This document shows positions 29,841-40,012 of a DNA stretch of 64,000 nucleotides, piece after piece. Position 1 is the stretch's first letter, and every line of letters starts with the position of its first letter. The stretch is from Vibrio sp. ED004 (GTDB lineage Bacteria > Pseudomonadota > Gammaproteobacteria > Enterobacterales > Vibrionaceae). The DNA lies in NCBI RefSeq assembly GCF_023206395.1, contig NZ_CP066149.1:558001-622000 (forward strand). The letters are read 5' to 3'. The position numbers and the translations under genes are program-made. The notes under the pieces are model-generated. The model did not search any database and was not told the origin of the DNA. It was given only the letters and a program-made list of their open reading frames with translations.

Positions 29841-29866
29841 AAAAAGAGCTCCTAAGAGCTCTTTTT
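29841..29866. terminator. Bidirectional terminator between channel gene and pilin-like gene
   Basis: 11-bp stem AAAAAGAGCTC / GAGCTCTTTTT with loop CTAA; A/T runs on both sides serve both converging genes. Confidence 0.92.
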
Positions 29867-29887
29867 ACATATGACAAGAAACAACCT

Positions 29888-30445
29888 TTAGCATCCGCTA
29901 GTTTCTGTCACTACTTTTGCCTCAGCACCGCTGCTATCTTGATATGCATGAATTTCGTAACGCGCATAGCACTTCGTTTCTTCTATCTCTTCCTTGGTTG
30001 GATAAGGGTAGTGAGTATTAGCCTCAACCAAATCCGAGATGGTATAAATCATATAGACAGGCACTGTATAACCGGGGCTATAGTTGTCGTACACGGCCCA
30101 AACAAATTCGGTCCCTTTCGATATATCATTCGTCGCATCTAAGTCGACAAACATCGGCATACCCTTGGGCTTGACCGCGGGAAAACCATAGTGATATTCA
30201 CGCCCTTCTTCATCTGCTGTCGCCGAGCCAGCCCAGTACTGTTTTTCCAAGCCAGCTAACACACCCTTCCCGTAGCCAATCTCTGATGCATTACCCAGTG
30301 CAGCTGCTACGCCTTCTATCACTGACGCCCTAGCATCATGTTGTATGTTTAAAAACTTAGGCGCTGCGACAACCGCTAAAACACCTATAATGACGATAAC
30401 AACAACTAACTCGATCAGAGTAAAACCTTTGAGGTTTGCTTTCAT
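29888..30445 (-). CDS. Type IV pilin-like protein (orphan)
   Basis: 185 residues with a class III signal: MKANLKG followed by FTLIELVVVIVIIGVLAVVAAPKF, predicted to be cut between Gly7 and Phe8 by prepilin peptidase, with Glu at mature position 5. The globular part has two Cys near the ends (KCYARYE and the terminal SGC) that could form the pilin disulfide loop. It resembles MSHA/PilA-like or minor pilins of Vibrio. No assembly genes (ATPase, platform protein) are nearby, so it must use machinery coded elsewhere. Confidence 0.85.
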   Translation of the reverse strand: MKANLKGFTLIELVVVIVIIGVLAVVAAPKFLNIQHDARASVIEGVAAALGNASEIGYGKGVLAGLEKQYWAGSATADEEGREYHYGFPAVKPKGMPMFVDLDATNDISKGTEFVWAVYDNYSPGYTVPVYMIYTISDLVEANTHYPYPTKEEIEETKCYARYEIHAYQDSSGAEAKVVTETSGC

Positions 30446-30511
30446 TTTCTAGCTCCAACTTTGAGATGCACTAAATGTAAGGTTTTAAAGTCAGGCCTCT
30501 GTCATCAGATA

Positions 30512-30535
30512 CAAAAAAAGCGCCCTAAGGCGCTT
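30512..30535 (-). terminator. Rho-independent terminator after asd
   Basis: Minus-strand stem AAGCGCC / GGCGCTT with loop of 4 bases, followed by TTTTT. Confidence 0.9.
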
Positions 30536-30565
30536 CTTCTTTAATTATTCTCAGAAATGAGGCAG

Positions 30566-31684
30566 TTACGCTTTCTCAGCAAGAATAATACGTAATGTGC
30601 GACGTAGTGGTTCTGCAGCACCCCAAAGCAATTGGTCACCAACTGTGAAGGCGTTTAGGAAGTCGTTACCCATAGACATCTTACGGAGACGACCTACTGG
30701 TACAGACATCGTACCTGTTACTTTAGCCGGAGTCAGTTCTTGCGCTGTGATGTCACGATCGTTAGGAATCACTTTAACCCAATCATTGTGTGTCGCGATG
30801 ATCTCTTCGATTTCATCCATTGGCACGTCTTGCTTAAGCTTGATCGTTAGTGCTTGAGCGTGACAACGCATTGCACCGATACGTACACAAGTGCCATCGA
30901 TAGGGATTGGCTGACCATCTAGGCCAAGAATCTTGTTCGCTTCAACGCCCGCTTTCCATTCTTCTTTGCTTTGGCCGTTTTCACGCTTCACATCGATCCA
31001 AGGAATCAGTGAGCCAGCAAGAGGAGCACCAAATTGGTCTGTTGGGAATGAAGATGAACGAATCGTATCCGCAACCTTCTTATCAATATCAAGAATCGAG
31101 CTTGAAGGATTTGCTAACTCAGAGCTTACGCTGTCGTTGATTACGCCCATCTGTGAGATAAGCTCACGCATGTTTTTAGCGCCAGCGCCCGATGCCGCTT
31201 GGTAAGTCATCGCACTCATCCACTCGACCATGCCTTTTTCATATAGGCCGCCTAGTGCCATAAGCATCAAGCTCACCGTACAGTTACCGCCAACGAAAGT
31301 ATTGGTGCCGCTGTGAATGCCTTGTTGGATCTGAGCCAAGTTAACAGGATCAAGAGTGATGATTGAATCAGCGTCCATTCGCAGAGTAGAAGCCGCATCA
31401 ATCCAGTAGCCTTTCCAACCCGCTTGACGAAGTGCTGGGTATACTTTTGATGTGTAATCGCCACCTTGACAGGTAATCACAGCATCTAGCTGTTTTAGGC
31501 TATCAATGTCAAAAGCGTCTTGAAGTAGACCAGCATCTTTACCGCCTAGAACAGGGGCAGGAATACCAATCTGAGATGTGCTGTAATAAACAGGCTCAAT
31601 CAGGTCGAAGTCTTTCTCTTCAACCATACGTTGCATCAGTACAGAACCAACCATACCGCGCCAACCAACTAGACCTACTCTCAT
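30566..31684 (-). CDS. asd: Aspartate-semialdehyde dehydrogenase
   Basis: Makes aspartate semialdehyde for lysine/diaminopimelate, threonine and methionine synthesis. 372 residues. NADP-binding start [13 protein letters not shown]; catalytic Cys in [12 protein letters not shown] (about residue 136); substrate-binding Arg/His region in [15 protein letters not shown]. This is the longer gammaproteobacterial Asd type. GGAGAG precedes the ATG. Single gene with its own terminator; essential in cell-wall synthesis. Confidence 0.97.
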   Translation of the reverse strand: MRVGLVGWRGMVGSVLMQRMVEEKDFDLIEPVYYSTSQIGIPAPVLGGKDAGLLQDAFDIDSLKQLDAVITCQGGDYTSKVYPALRQAGWKGYWIDAASTLRMDADSIITLDPVNLAQIQQGIHSGTNTFVGGNCTVSLMLMALGGLYEKGMVEWMSAMTYQAASGAGAKNMRELISQMGVINDSVSSELANPSSSILDIDKKVADTIRSSSFPTDQFGAPLAGSLIPWIDVKRENGQSKEEWKAGVEANKILGLDGQPIPIDGTCVRIGAMRCHAQALTIKLKQDVPMDEIEEIIATHNDWVKVIPNDRDITAQELTPAKVTGTMSVPVGRLRKMSMGNDFLNAFTVGDQLLWGAAEPLRRTLRIILAEKA

Positions 31685-32185
31685 CGCTCACTCTCCATGT
31701 ATAAAATTAAAAATTGCTCTCCCCCATCTATAAGTTTTTCAGAAACAGAACTCAAGTGCTTTTTGTCAAAAAGTGTAACTTTTTCGTTTCTTTTAAGTGA
31801 ACGTAATGAATCGTGCAGTTATCCCTGTATCGACACTCAATATCCTCATTACCAATAAAGAACTCAACATCGGAAAATTCAAACATTTGTACTATAGAAA
31901 TCGTTGAAATTCAGCCAGATCACAAACAGCAATTCCCTCTTTAAGATCAAGGTTACTTAGAATTATATTTTACAAAACAAAAACAACGTGCGACATAAAT
32001 CAACATGTCACAATAATGAATTTAACAATATTTTAGATTATGAAACCAAAATTAATTCAGTTAACAGTCAAATATCACAACTTAGACGTATTATTTCGAT
32101 ATAATAAACTAATTACTGTAGTGTCCGTTTCGTACCACACACTATAACGAAGCACTATAAATGCTCGAAATCACAAGAGGCTTTT
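31685..32185. other. Divergent intergenic region asd / nhaC
   Basis: About 500 bp, strongly AT-rich. I looked for a lysine-type riboswitch or other structured leader and saw no convincing helix set. Promoters for both genes must lie here, but I cannot fix them. Confidence 0.4.
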
Positions 32186-33622
32186 ATGAAGCAGAGTAAA
32201 ACTCGCCTACCGAACCTATTACAGGTATTCATCGCGTTAGGACTATTTCTATCCCTTGCTTTTTCCTTTACTGCAAAGTTTGACCTTCCAATCCAACTTG
32301 CCTTGTATATTGGCTGGTTCATTATCATGGTTCTTGGTGTTCGTCTTGGCCATCAATACAAAGACTTAGAAAAAGCAGCACTCAAAGGAATATCTAATGG
32401 CTTAGGCGCAGTTTTAATACTTTTAGCCGTTGGCGCTCTTGTTGGTACTTGGATCTCAGGCGGGATCGTACCGACCATCATTTACTATGGTCTGAAAGCT
32501 ATCCACCCTTCTATCTTCCTTTTAGCGACCATGATCATCTGTTCCCTAACTGCATTGGCTACCGGCACTTCTTGGGGCGCAGCAGGTACAGCGGGTATTG
32601 CGATGATGGGTATTGGCCAAGGCCTTGGTGTTCCAGCGCCAATTACGGCTGGTGCGGTACTGTCAGGCTGTTACTTCGGTGACAAGATGTCTCCGCTATC
32701 TGATTCAGTGATTCTTGCTTCTTCAATGTCGAACGTTGAAGTGGTTGAGCACATTAAAGGTATGTTGCCAGTTGCGTTAATCAGCTACGTAATTACCGGC
32801 ATCATGTTTACTGCGTTTGGCTTCCACTACGCGGGCAACGTTGATATGAGCCAAGTAGAGTCTGTAATCAAAGCAATGGAAGTACAGTTCTACATCACGC
32901 CTTACTCATTCGTTCCTGTATTGATCGTGCTTGGCTTACTGGCTTTCCGCATGCCTTCATTCCCAGTGATCAGCTTTGGTTCTCTGTTAGGTATTATTTG
33001 GGCAGTGATGATTCAAGAGATCGATTTCCTAACGGCATTCAACACCGCTTGGGCACCGTTCTCAATCTCTTCTGGTGTCGAGTTCATTGATTCGATTCTT
33101 AACCGTGGCGGCATGTCTTCAATGCTGGGTTCGGTTGCGGTTATCGTGTTTGGTTTAGGTTTTGGTGGCTTACTTGATAAAGTCGGCGTACTAGAGACAA
33201 TTGCGAAGGTATTCGAGCGCCGTGTAAACAGCGCAGGCTCACTAGCAACCAGCACCATTGGTACAGCGTTCATGGGTAACGTGTTCGGTTCAGCAATGTA
33301 CGTATCGCTAATCCTTACGCCAAAAATCTGTGCGAAGAACTACGACCGTTTAGGCTACAAACGCAAGAACCTGTCTCGTAACGCTGAGTTTGGTGGCACG
33401 CTAACATCAGGTATGGTGCCTTGGAGTGATAACGGTATCTATATGGCGAGTATTCTAGGCGTTGCGACGCTATCTTACGCGCCGTTCATGTGGTTAAGCT
33501 TCATCTGTATCATCGTGACTATCGTGACGTCTTACATGGGCTGGTTCGTTGATAAGTGTGAACCAACGGCGCCAGCACTTGAAACTGAAGAAGCATCTGA
33601 GCTGACTAAGCAACAGGCCTAG
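32186..33622 (+). CDS. nhaC: Na+/H+ antiporter NhaC
   Basis: 478-residue inner-membrane antiporter with about 11-12 segments. Family signature regions GTSWGAAGTAGIAMMGIG and GCYFGDKMSPLSDSVILASS are present, along with NAEFGGTLTSGMVPWSDNGIYMAS near the C-terminus. It exchanges Na+ for H+ and would support pH and salt homeostasis in a marine cell. AGAGGC lies before the ATG. Single gene closed by a terminator. A second, more distant NhaC-like protein is at 11799. Confidence 0.92.
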   Translation: MKQSKTRLPNLLQVFIALGLFLSLAFSFTAKFDLPIQLALYIGWFIIMVLGVRLGHQYKDLEKAALKGISNGLGAVLILLAVGALVGTWISGGIVPTIIYYGLKAIHPSIFLLATMIICSLTALATGTSWGAAGTAGIAMMGIGQGLGVPAPITAGAVLSGCYFGDKMSPLSDSVILASSMSNVEVVEHIKGMLPVALISYVITGIMFTAFGFHYAGNVDMSQVESVIKAMEVQFYITPYSFVPVLIVLGLLAFRMPSFPVISFGSLLGIIWAVMIQEIDFLTAFNTAWAPFSISSGVEFIDSILNRGGMSSMLGSVAVIVFGLGFGGLLDKVGVLETIAKVFERRVNSAGSLATSTIGTAFMGNVFGSAMYVSLILTPKICAKNYDRLGYKRKNLSRNAEFGGTLTSGMVPWSDNGIYMASILGVATLSYAPFMWLSFICIIVTIVTSYMGWFVDKCEPTAPALETEEASELTKQQA

Positions 33623-33677
33623 TAAGTCATCGTTCAGGGCGTTAGAACGTAAAACAAAACGTTAATGGTATAAATGC

Positions 33678-33707
33678 AAAAAGAGCGCTTTAGGCGCTCT
33701 TTTTTTA
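33678..33707. terminator. Terminator between nhaC and the 33721 lipoprotein gene
   Basis: 7-bp core stem AGAGCGC / GCGCTCT with 5-base loop, A run before and TTTTTTT after; usable on both strands by the two converging genes. Confidence 0.9.
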
Positions 33708-33720
33708 TCTGCTGATTTAC

Positions 33721-34899
33721 TTATTTGTTGGCGGTTCGTTTACCCAACCAATAACCGATACCCAACGGTGCAAAGAACACCACTAAGATAAACAAGATGA
33801 AGTAGATAATCACACCTTTGATTAGCTCCATCAGCTTATCAATCGCAAGCACGACCACCTCTTGAGAGACACGGTCTAAATCTTTGGTGAACAGCTCTCT
33901 TTCTGATGTCACGATACCAGCAATCTCGATGCGCTCTTTCTCAATCATCTGAACCAAAGCTTCTCTCTCACGCGTCACCATCTTTTCTAGTGCCACACGC
34001 TCATCGCTCAGCATTGCTAACTTTTGGTCTGTCTTATCGCTGAGGTCGTTGAGCAATGGCTGCATTTCTGTCGACATAATAGAAGCCAGTGTTTGCATGT
34101 ACTCTGGGTTGTTCTCAATGAAATCCTGCATGCTTGCTGACGTTTGACGAAGGCTTTCAAGTGTCATCGACAAATCTTCACCCGTGAGTGAACTGTTCAT
34201 TGCAACCAACTCCGCTTTCCACGTCATCAATTTTGGCGTTTGGTCTGCCATTAGGCTTAAGCGATCTGATGCATCGCTCATGGCTTCTGGCATTGTACCT
34301 AGGCTCTGAACGATTTGAGATTCATCTTTACCCAGATAAGCCAGCCATTCGCGATAAGCAGGCGTGCTTCTGAATGTGAGGTCTTTAAATGGGTGGCTAG
34401 CAGCAAACTGAGCAACGAACGCTTTGCTGTTCTTGAAATCACTTGAGCTCAATACGCCCTTTGCTAGCTTCTCAGCTTCTTGGTCAAGAAAACGCGCTGT
34501 TGCTACAGCATCATCGGTAACGAACAAATCTGCGCCCTCGCCTTGGGCGTAAAACTGATTCATTTGAGCAGTGAACACCCATGAGTCAATTAAAGCTGAC
34601 ATAGGAGAAGTTTGATAAGCCGCTTGCTGTAAGCCCTGCTCTGCGTGGATCTTCCAAAGCAACACATAAGATTGATGTAAGGTGTCATCAGCCGGGTAAG
34701 ATTGTGCGATTACATCCGCTGAGTCTTCTACTCTTGTAAAAAACATCTTGGCGTATTCACGCGTCATGAGGCGAGCATTCAGCTCTTGTTGAGTGAGAGG
34801 CGTCGTCTGACTATCTAACTTAACTTCTAAGAGAGAACAACCACTTAGCACAATGCTAAGCACCAACACCATCCAACTTCGACTCGAAACTCGTAACAT
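33721..34899 (-). CDS. Predicted lipoprotein with C-terminal membrane segment, function unknown
   Basis: 392 residues. A lipoprotein signal ends in the lipobox LSGC (Cys near residue 20). Residues about 30-260 are helical without a recognised motif. Residues about 270-345 are a long charged amphipathic coiled coil. A single hydrophobic segment near residues 360-382 (KGVIIYFILFILVVFFAPLG) is followed by a basic tail. The pattern (lipid anchor at one end, membrane segment at the other, coiled coil between) could span the periplasm. I prefer the ATG at 34899 (AGAGG upstream) over a TTG at 34914. Some homologues are annotated as chemotaxis proteins without evidence I can see. Confidence 0.75.
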   Translation of the reverse strand: MLRVSSRSWMVLVLSIVLSGCSLLEVKLDSQTTPLTQQELNARLMTREYAKMFFTRVEDSADVIAQSYPADDTLHQSYVLLWKIHAEQGLQQAAYQTSPMSALIDSWVFTAQMNQFYAQGEGADLFVTDDAVATARFLDQEAEKLAKGVLSSSDFKNSKAFVAQFAASHPFKDLTFRSTPAYREWLAYLGKDESQIVQSLGTMPEAMSDASDRLSLMADQTPKLMTWKAELVAMNSSLTGEDLSMTLESLRQTSASMQDFIENNPEYMQTLASIMSTEMQPLLNDLSDKTDQKLAMLSDERVALEKMVTREREALVQMIEKERIEIAGIVTSERELFTKDLDRVSQEVVVLAIDKLMELIKGVIIYFILFILVVFFAPLGIGYWLGKRTANK

Positions 34900-34975
34900 A
34901 TAAACCTCTGACAAAGACTAAGGGCGCGGATTGTATGAGCACTTCGTCAGAGTATTGTCAAAATTCCTACAAAAG

Positions 34976-36436
34976 TTAACGTTGATTATCTAAATATGCA
35001 TGAGCTGAATCTACCGAGGCTTTTATTGCCTGCTCGAGCTCAGTTAAATCATGTTCACTGATGGCTCTTGATTGCTTCATCGTCATTTCGATACTCGCCG
35101 CAATGATCACCAATCGAGACGCTTTGATGCTACCCGCCACGCCTTTCAGGCTATGTACAACACGAGCTGCGGAAGTTTCATCTTTGGTTAGTAGCGATTT
35201 AAACTTCTCATAATCGTCAGCGTGATCTTGAACAAAAACACCAAGCAACAATTCAACAGACTCCGCATCACCATCGAGTGTTTCTAACATGTCTTCAATA
35301 TCAATCGCAGGTTTTGAATCCGTGACACTGGCGACGTGTTTCTCTACCACTGGTACATTTTCAATATTTTGTTGAATAACGGGCTGACTAGCCACACTAG
35401 AACTCGGCTGTGATTGAAAATCGGAATGTTGGCTGCCAGCAATATGAGAGGCGTTATTTGATGGATTAACTACCGAGGAAGCAGCACTGTGATTCGATTC
35501 ATTAGATACGCTGCCTTTTTCGCGAGCAACGCTTCCAGAAGCACCTTCTTCTAGATCAACCTCTGCATGAGAAGTTCGAGAAGCACTTTGCTTAATTGGT
35601 TCGGCTTCAGGCTCGGGAATGAATTCTTCGTCTGTTTCTTTGGTTAATTTCTTTGCATTAGCGCCCCATAAAACCAGCGCTATCATCGCCACTAAGCTTA
35701 AACCAAGCATCACCAATAATAGGTTAAATTGACGAGCGCGAAACTCAGCTTCAAGCTTGATGATCTGCTCGTTGACTGAGTTCTTCTTAATCTTATCAAC
35801 CAAATAGTTGAGCTGAGCGTAATCACTCAACAATGCAGATGCATCTGCTAGCAACTGTTGAATAGCTTCTTGTTCTTCGGTTTCTAATGCATACGATTTA
35901 TCGAGAATAAAATCAAATGCACGATAAGTGGCGGATGAGCTTTGATTATCAGAATACATAGCTTCGAAAACCACCACTCCAAATTCATTCAGTAGCGGTT
36001 TTAGCTTAGGAGAGAGTTCAGTATCAGCACGCAAGAGCTTGATGTTGTCGACAATATCTTGAACCTGACTTTCTATAGGGATGAACTCATCAAACTTTTC
36101 TAGGAATTGGTCTGCGACGTAAAGCAATTGATTCACATCAGGACGAAAGAAGGCGTGTTGGAAATCAGATTCAATCTGCAGCCTGGTCGAGTAAACCAAT
36201 TGAGCATCAAGTGCGAGGTCATTGATTCTAGATACTCGCAATGGCTCCGAGAAATAAAGCGATTGCCTTAGTTCATTAACGCGAATACCGAGTTCTTCAA
36301 TTTGAGCAAGAGAACGTGTGTAGGAACGGCTTAGATTGAGAAGTGCTAATGAAGGCAGTAGCCACAGAGCCAAGATCACAACCAAGAAAGTGGCTGGTTT
36401 TTTAAAGCGATTGGGCTTTACTACTGATTGTTCCAT
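34976..36436 (-). CDS. Membrane-anchored Hpt phosphotransfer protein
   Basis: 486 residues. TM1 about 14-34; a helical periplasmic sensor-like region about 35-240; TM2 about 242-262; a long acidic, Ser/Asn-rich cytoplasmic linker about 265-390; a C-terminal Hpt domain with phospho-His428 in VVHSLKGVAGS. There is no kinase or receiver domain. The architecture looks like a hybrid sensor (TorS-like) that kept only its sensor and phosphotransfer ends. The partner kinase is not local; the BvgS-like kinase at 14726 has its own Hpt. It follows 106 bp after yejK in the same direction. Confidence 0.85.
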   Translation of the reverse strand: MEQSVVKPNRFKKPATFLVVILALWLLPSLALLNLSRSYTRSLAQIEELGIRVNELRQSLYFSEPLRVSRINDLALDAQLVYSTRLQIESDFQHAFFRPDVNQLLYVADQFLEKFDEFIPIESQVQDIVDNIKLLRADTELSPKLKPLLNEFGVVVFEAMYSDNQSSSATYRAFDFILDKSYALETEEQEAIQQLLADASALLSDYAQLNYLVDKIKKNSVNEQIIKLEAEFRARQFNLLLVMLGLSLVAMIALVLWGANAKKLTKETDEEFIPEPEAEPIKQSASRTSHAEVDLEEGASGSVAREKGSVSNESNHSAASSVVNPSNNASHIAGSQHSDFQSQPSSSVASQPVIQQNIENVPVVEKHVASVTDSKPAIDIEDMLETLDGDAESVELLLGVFVQDHADDYEKFKSLLTKDETSAARVVHSLKGVAGSIKASRLVIIAASIEMTMKQSRAISEHDLTELEQAIKASVDSAHAYLDNQR

Positions 36437-36542
36437 CTATATTCCTTGTGCGTATTTGCTGTCAGCCATTATTGGTAGCTAAAAGACTCAGCACAAAACA
36501 AGCGACAACATCCTGCTGCCGCTTCTACCCGTTAACTTCGGA

Positions 36543-37547
36543 CTATGACTTATTGCGAGTCAGTTGGTCACGTAAGTTCGGTGGTGTGCCTTTAATTGTT
36601 AGCGTGTCTGTCTCCGGATCGTAGAAGATACGCTCGCCTAGAAGCAGACTATCAAAACTAACATTCAAACCGCCACCAGCACCAACAAATTTTGTTAGTT
36701 TACGCATAGTTGCGCGATCGGCTGGGAAGCTATCTTCTAACTCATAGCCTTGCTCACTAGTATAGTCAAAGAAGCTCGTGCCATCTGTGCTTGCTGGTAA
36801 TTCGCCAGAAAGCTCACGAACTTGCACTTCATCGCCCGCTTTTAGCTGCTCGTTACAGTAGTCTGCAACCTGCTTTTTGTAGCTGATCGCTTCTTCTTTC
36901 TCTAATTTAGAGTCAGAAACAAAATCTTCTACCGCTTGCATCAACACTTGGTTTTGCTGCTTAGCATCTAAACCGACTTCAGCTTGAAGAAAATCTAGGA
37001 AGAAATCCGCGACTTTACGGCCAACACGTCCTTTAATATAAGTTAAGTAACGGTTTGACTCTTTGTCTGTCTCGTAAGTCGACAAGTCTAGGCGCGCCGC
37101 GATATCCATTTTTGAGATATCTAGGTAGTCAGTTGCGCTAATATCTAACCCTTCTGTCACCTTTAGGCTTTGGTTTGAAGGCAGCAGACCGATGAAAAGG
37201 TAATCTGTCGCAAGTGACTGATATTCAGCCATTACCAAGATACCTTCGTCAGCGAATGGGTACTTTGATAGCTCTTCTTTTAGACGTTGCGCACTCTTTT
37301 GAGAAAAATCGTAAAAGTTTGTCTCACCAGCACGAAGTTGATGCAACCACTGCTGAAATTCGCTGTCAGATTTGAAAGAACCAAACCCTTTGCCTGCTTT
37401 TGAATTAAAAACACGGTGAAGTTCAGCAACTAGGCTTTCAGATGAAGCATCGTTTTCTAGAGATTCAGCACGATAGTTAACAATCAGTTCATCCTGATCG
37501 TTCTTACTCAGCTGGTGTAAAATTACGTTGGAAAGGTGAAGGCTCAT
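36543..37547 (-). CDS. yejK: Nucleoid-associated protein YejK (NdpA)
   Basis: 334-residue cytosolic nucleoid-associated protein of the NdpA family, normal length (E. coli 335). The family start MSLHLSNVILHQLSKNDQDEL and the AEYQSLATDYLFIGLL region are present. Divergent from yejL across an 84-bp gap, the conserved yejK / yejLM layout. Confidence 0.95.
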   Translation of the reverse strand: MSLHLSNVILHQLSKNDQDELIVNYRAESLENDASSESLVAELHRVFNSKAGKGFGSFKSDSEFQQWLHQLRAGETNFYDFSQKSAQRLKEELSKYPFADEGILVMAEYQSLATDYLFIGLLPSNQSLKVTEGLDISATDYLDISKMDIAARLDLSTYETDKESNRYLTYIKGRVGRKVADFFLDFLQAEVGLDAKQQNQVLMQAVEDFVSDSKLEKEEAISYKKQVADYCNEQLKAGDEVQVRELSGELPASTDGTSFFDYTSEQGYELEDSFPADRATMRKLTKFVGAGGGLNVSFDSLLLGERIFYDPETDTLTIKGTPPNLRDQLTRNKS

Positions 37548-37631
37548 AGTGAAAATATTACCGTTCAGGTTTCAGTTGTCGTGCATAGTAGGTTATCATA
37601 AGCCGCTTTTACTATCATTATTAGAGTCCTT

Positions 37632-37859
37632 ATGCCGATTATATCTAAATACACAGATGAACAAGTTGAAAAAATCCTAGCTGAAGTAGGTGCTGTACTA
37701 TCTAAGCACAAAGCTTCACCAGAACTTTCACTGATGATCGCTGGAAATATCGCAACCAATGTCTTAAATCAGAATGTTGCTGCTTCACAACGCAAAGGAA
37801 TTGCTGAAAAATTTGCCGAGGCTTTAATTTCTTCTCTTGAAGATAAAAAGTCTCACTAA
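37632..37859 (+). CDS. yejL: YejL family protein (DUF1414)
   Basis: 75-residue helical protein of unknown function. It matches the YejL family through [18 protein letters not shown] at the N-terminus and [13 protein letters not shown]. It is the first gene of yejLM; yejM starts 28 bp downstream. Confidence 0.95.
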   Translation: MPIISKYTDEQVEKILAEVGAVLSKHKASPELSLMIAGNIATNVLNQNVAASQRKGIAEKFAEALISSLEDKKSH

Positions 37860-37887
37860 ATTTGATTGACGGATAAAAGAATTATAA

Positions 37888-39696
37888 ATGGTAGACAGCG
37901 CAAACTCATATAGCGATCGTGTATCTCGACTGGTTGGTTGGGGTCACTGGTTTGCATTTTTCAACATCATTGCTGCGATGTTGATTGGTACTCGTTATAT
38001 TACTCAATCTGCTTGGCCAGAAACCTTGCTGGGTCAATTCTATTTGGCTGCATCGTGGGTTGGTCATTTCGGCTTTTTAGTGTTCGCGCTCTATCTATTA
38101 GTGCTGTTCCCGCTCACTTTTATTCTTCCGTCGAGGAAGTTATTACGTTTGGTTGCCGTTTGTTTCGCGACCATAGGTTTAACTGTCCTACTGATTGATA
38201 CCCAAACGTATCAAAATATAAACCTCCACCTGACGCCTGTCGTGTGGGAGGTTTTATTCAGTGGAGAGGAGTCTGCATTCACATCTGACTTGCAGCACCT
38301 CTTCATTGTTATGCCGCTTATCTTCCTACTGCAACTCGGTCTGTCTGAGTGGGTTTGGCGTAAGCAGCGTAAACTGTCTCACAAACACATCGGCCGTCCA
38401 ATCACCGCCGTGTTCTTCTTGTGTTTCATCAGCAGCCACCTGACTTACATGTGGGCTGATGCGTATTTCTATAACCCGATTACTAGCCAAAAAGCGAACT
38501 TCCCACTGTCTTACCCAATGACAGCGAAAAGCTTTATGGAGAAACATGGTCTATTAGACCGTGAAGAGTATTTACAGCGTTTAGAAGCGAACAAAGAAAA
38601 CGTAAACCTAGTTAGCTACCCGCTAGAAAAAATTCAATACAACCGCCGCAGTGATGACCTGAATATCCTGATGGTGAGTGTAAACAACCTTCGCTCTGAT
38701 GCACTGAATGCCACAGCAATGCCAAACAGCTACGCTTACGCGCAACAGTCGATCAATTTCACCAACCATTACAGTTCAAGTAACGATATGTTTGGTATTT
38801 TCGGTCTGTTCTATGGCCTTCCGAGCAGCTACGCAAGCAGCATCGAAGCACAAGGCTCAAGCGCAGTACTGTTGGATGTTTTAGACAATCATAATTATAA
38901 GTTTGCTGCTTTCAGTGGCGACAACTTTGACGATGCACTTTACTCGGAAATTATCTTCCGAGGCCGTGACGTTATGCCAGAGCAAGCAACTTATGATGAC
39001 CAAAGCGCGATACAAGCTTGGGCGGATTGGATTCAATCACCACAGGCTAAACGCCCTTGGTTTAACTTTATTGAACTGACCACGCTGGATAACTTCTCTA
39101 GCTACGATTCAAGTTCAGAGTCAGATTCGACGTTGAGCACAGCAGAACGTTTTGCGGCAGACTATCAGAAATCTGCTCAAGCGGCCGATGCTCAACTAGC
39201 GACTATCTACGCTGAACTAGAGCGCTTAGATCTTATCGACAATACGGTGGTTATCATTACTTCTAACCACGGTACTGAGTTTAACGAAACCAAAACCAAC
39301 AGCTGGGGTGCAAACTCTAACTACAGCCGTTACCAATTACAGGTGCCTCTATTCATCAGTTGGCCTGGTAAGTCTGCTTCTGAGTACACTCACCGCTCTA
39401 GTCACCTAGATGTGTCGGTAACACTAATGCAGGAGCTATTAGGCGTGTCATCGAACCCAACTGACTTCAGTAGCGGTCGCAGCCTGTTTGATGAGCGTAA
39501 GAGAAAATGGATTCTAGCGGGTGATTCTCGCGAGCTTGCACTAGTTACTGATCAGCAAACAACGGTGTTAGATAAATTTGGTAACTACAAATTGTACGAC
39601 CAAAACTACAAACGCCTGAAAAACGTAAGCCCTCGCTTACCTGTATTGATGCAAGGCCTCACTGAACTACAGCGTTTCTACACAAAAAATGACTAA
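37888..39696 (+). CDS. yejM: Inner membrane protein YejM/PbgA (LapC), sulfatase-like
   Basis: 602 residues: five N-terminal membrane segments (about residues 15-210) and a periplasmic domain of the alkaline phosphatase/sulfatase fold (about 250-590). In E. coli this essential protein binds lipopolysaccharide or cardiolipin and controls LpxC turnover through LapB. The basic interfacial region between the parts (NRRSDDLNILMVSVNNLRSDAL) lacks the nucleophile expected of an active sulfatase, as in PbgA. Co-transcribed with yejL and followed by a strong terminator. Confidence 0.95.
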   Translation: MVDSANSYSDRVSRLVGWGHWFAFFNIIAAMLIGTRYITQSAWPETLLGQFYLAASWVGHFGFLVFALYLLVLFPLTFILPSRKLLRLVAVCFATIGLTVLLIDTQTYQNINLHLTPVVWEVLFSGEESAFTSDLQHLFIVMPLIFLLQLGLSEWVWRKQRKLSHKHIGRPITAVFFLCFISSHLTYMWADAYFYNPITSQKANFPLSYPMTAKSFMEKHGLLDREEYLQRLEANKENVNLVSYPLEKIQYNRRSDDLNILMVSVNNLRSDALNATAMPNSYAYAQQSINFTNHYSSSNDMFGIFGLFYGLPSSYASSIEAQGSSAVLLDVLDNHNYKFAAFSGDNFDDALYSEIIFRGRDVMPEQATYDDQSAIQAWADWIQSPQAKRPWFNFIELTTLDNFSSYDSSSESDSTLSTAERFAADYQKSAQAADAQLATIYAELERLDLIDNTVVIITSNHGTEFNETKTNSWGANSNYSRYQLQVPLFISWPGKSASEYTHRSSHLDVSVTLMQELLGVSSNPTDFSSGRSLFDERKRKWILAGDSRELALVTDQQTTVLDKFGNYKLYDQNYKRLKNVSPRLPVLMQGLTELQRFYTKND

Positions 39697-39711
39697 ATGA
39701 TCATCAATGAG

Positions 39712-39742
39712 AAAAGGGAAGCCAGTGGCTTCCCTTTTTTAT
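39712..39742 (+). terminator. Rho-independent terminator after yejM
   Basis: 12-bp stem AAAAGGGAAGCC / GGCTTCCCTTTT with loop AGT, followed by TT. Confidence 0.93.
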
Positions 39743-39834
39743 TGCCGTGAATGATTAGAAAACAAGCAACAAAACAAAATTATGAAAATTAAGGGTTTAC
39801 AAGATCCTCCGCCCCTTATATTATTCACGCCACT

Positions 39835-39925
39835 GGAGGGATGGCTGAGTGGTCGAAAGCACCGGTCTTGAAAACCGGCAACCGTTAATAGCGGTTCTAG
39901 GGTTCAAATCCCTATCCCTCCACCA
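39835..39925 (+). tRNA. tRNA-Ser (anticodon UGA)
   Basis: 91 nt including encoded CCA. Acceptor stem GGAGGGA / TCCCTCC; long variable arm (class II); anticodon stem CCGGT/ACCGG with loop CTTGAAA giving anticodon TGA at 39869-39871; T loop GGTTCAAATCC. A tyrosine recombinase gene starts 88 bp downstream, so the 3' end of this tRNA is the likely integration site of the island. I found no second copy of the 3' end in the window. Confidence 0.97.
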
Positions 39926-39934
39926 CTATTCATC

Positions 39935-39967
39935 AAAAAAAGCCTTTGATTATCAAAGGCTTTTTTT
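39935..39967 (+). terminator. Rho-independent terminator after tRNA-Ser
   Basis: A-run plus GCCTTTGAT / ATCAAAGGC stem followed by TTTTTTTG. Confidence 0.9.
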
Positions 39968-40012
39968 GTATCTGTAAGACTTGAATTTGCTTCGAACCAA
40001 CGAGGTAAGTCA

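Noticed and set aside
31685..32185. Lysine riboswitch upstream of asd
   Set aside because: The region is AT-rich and shows no set of conserved helices or the purine-rich core expected.
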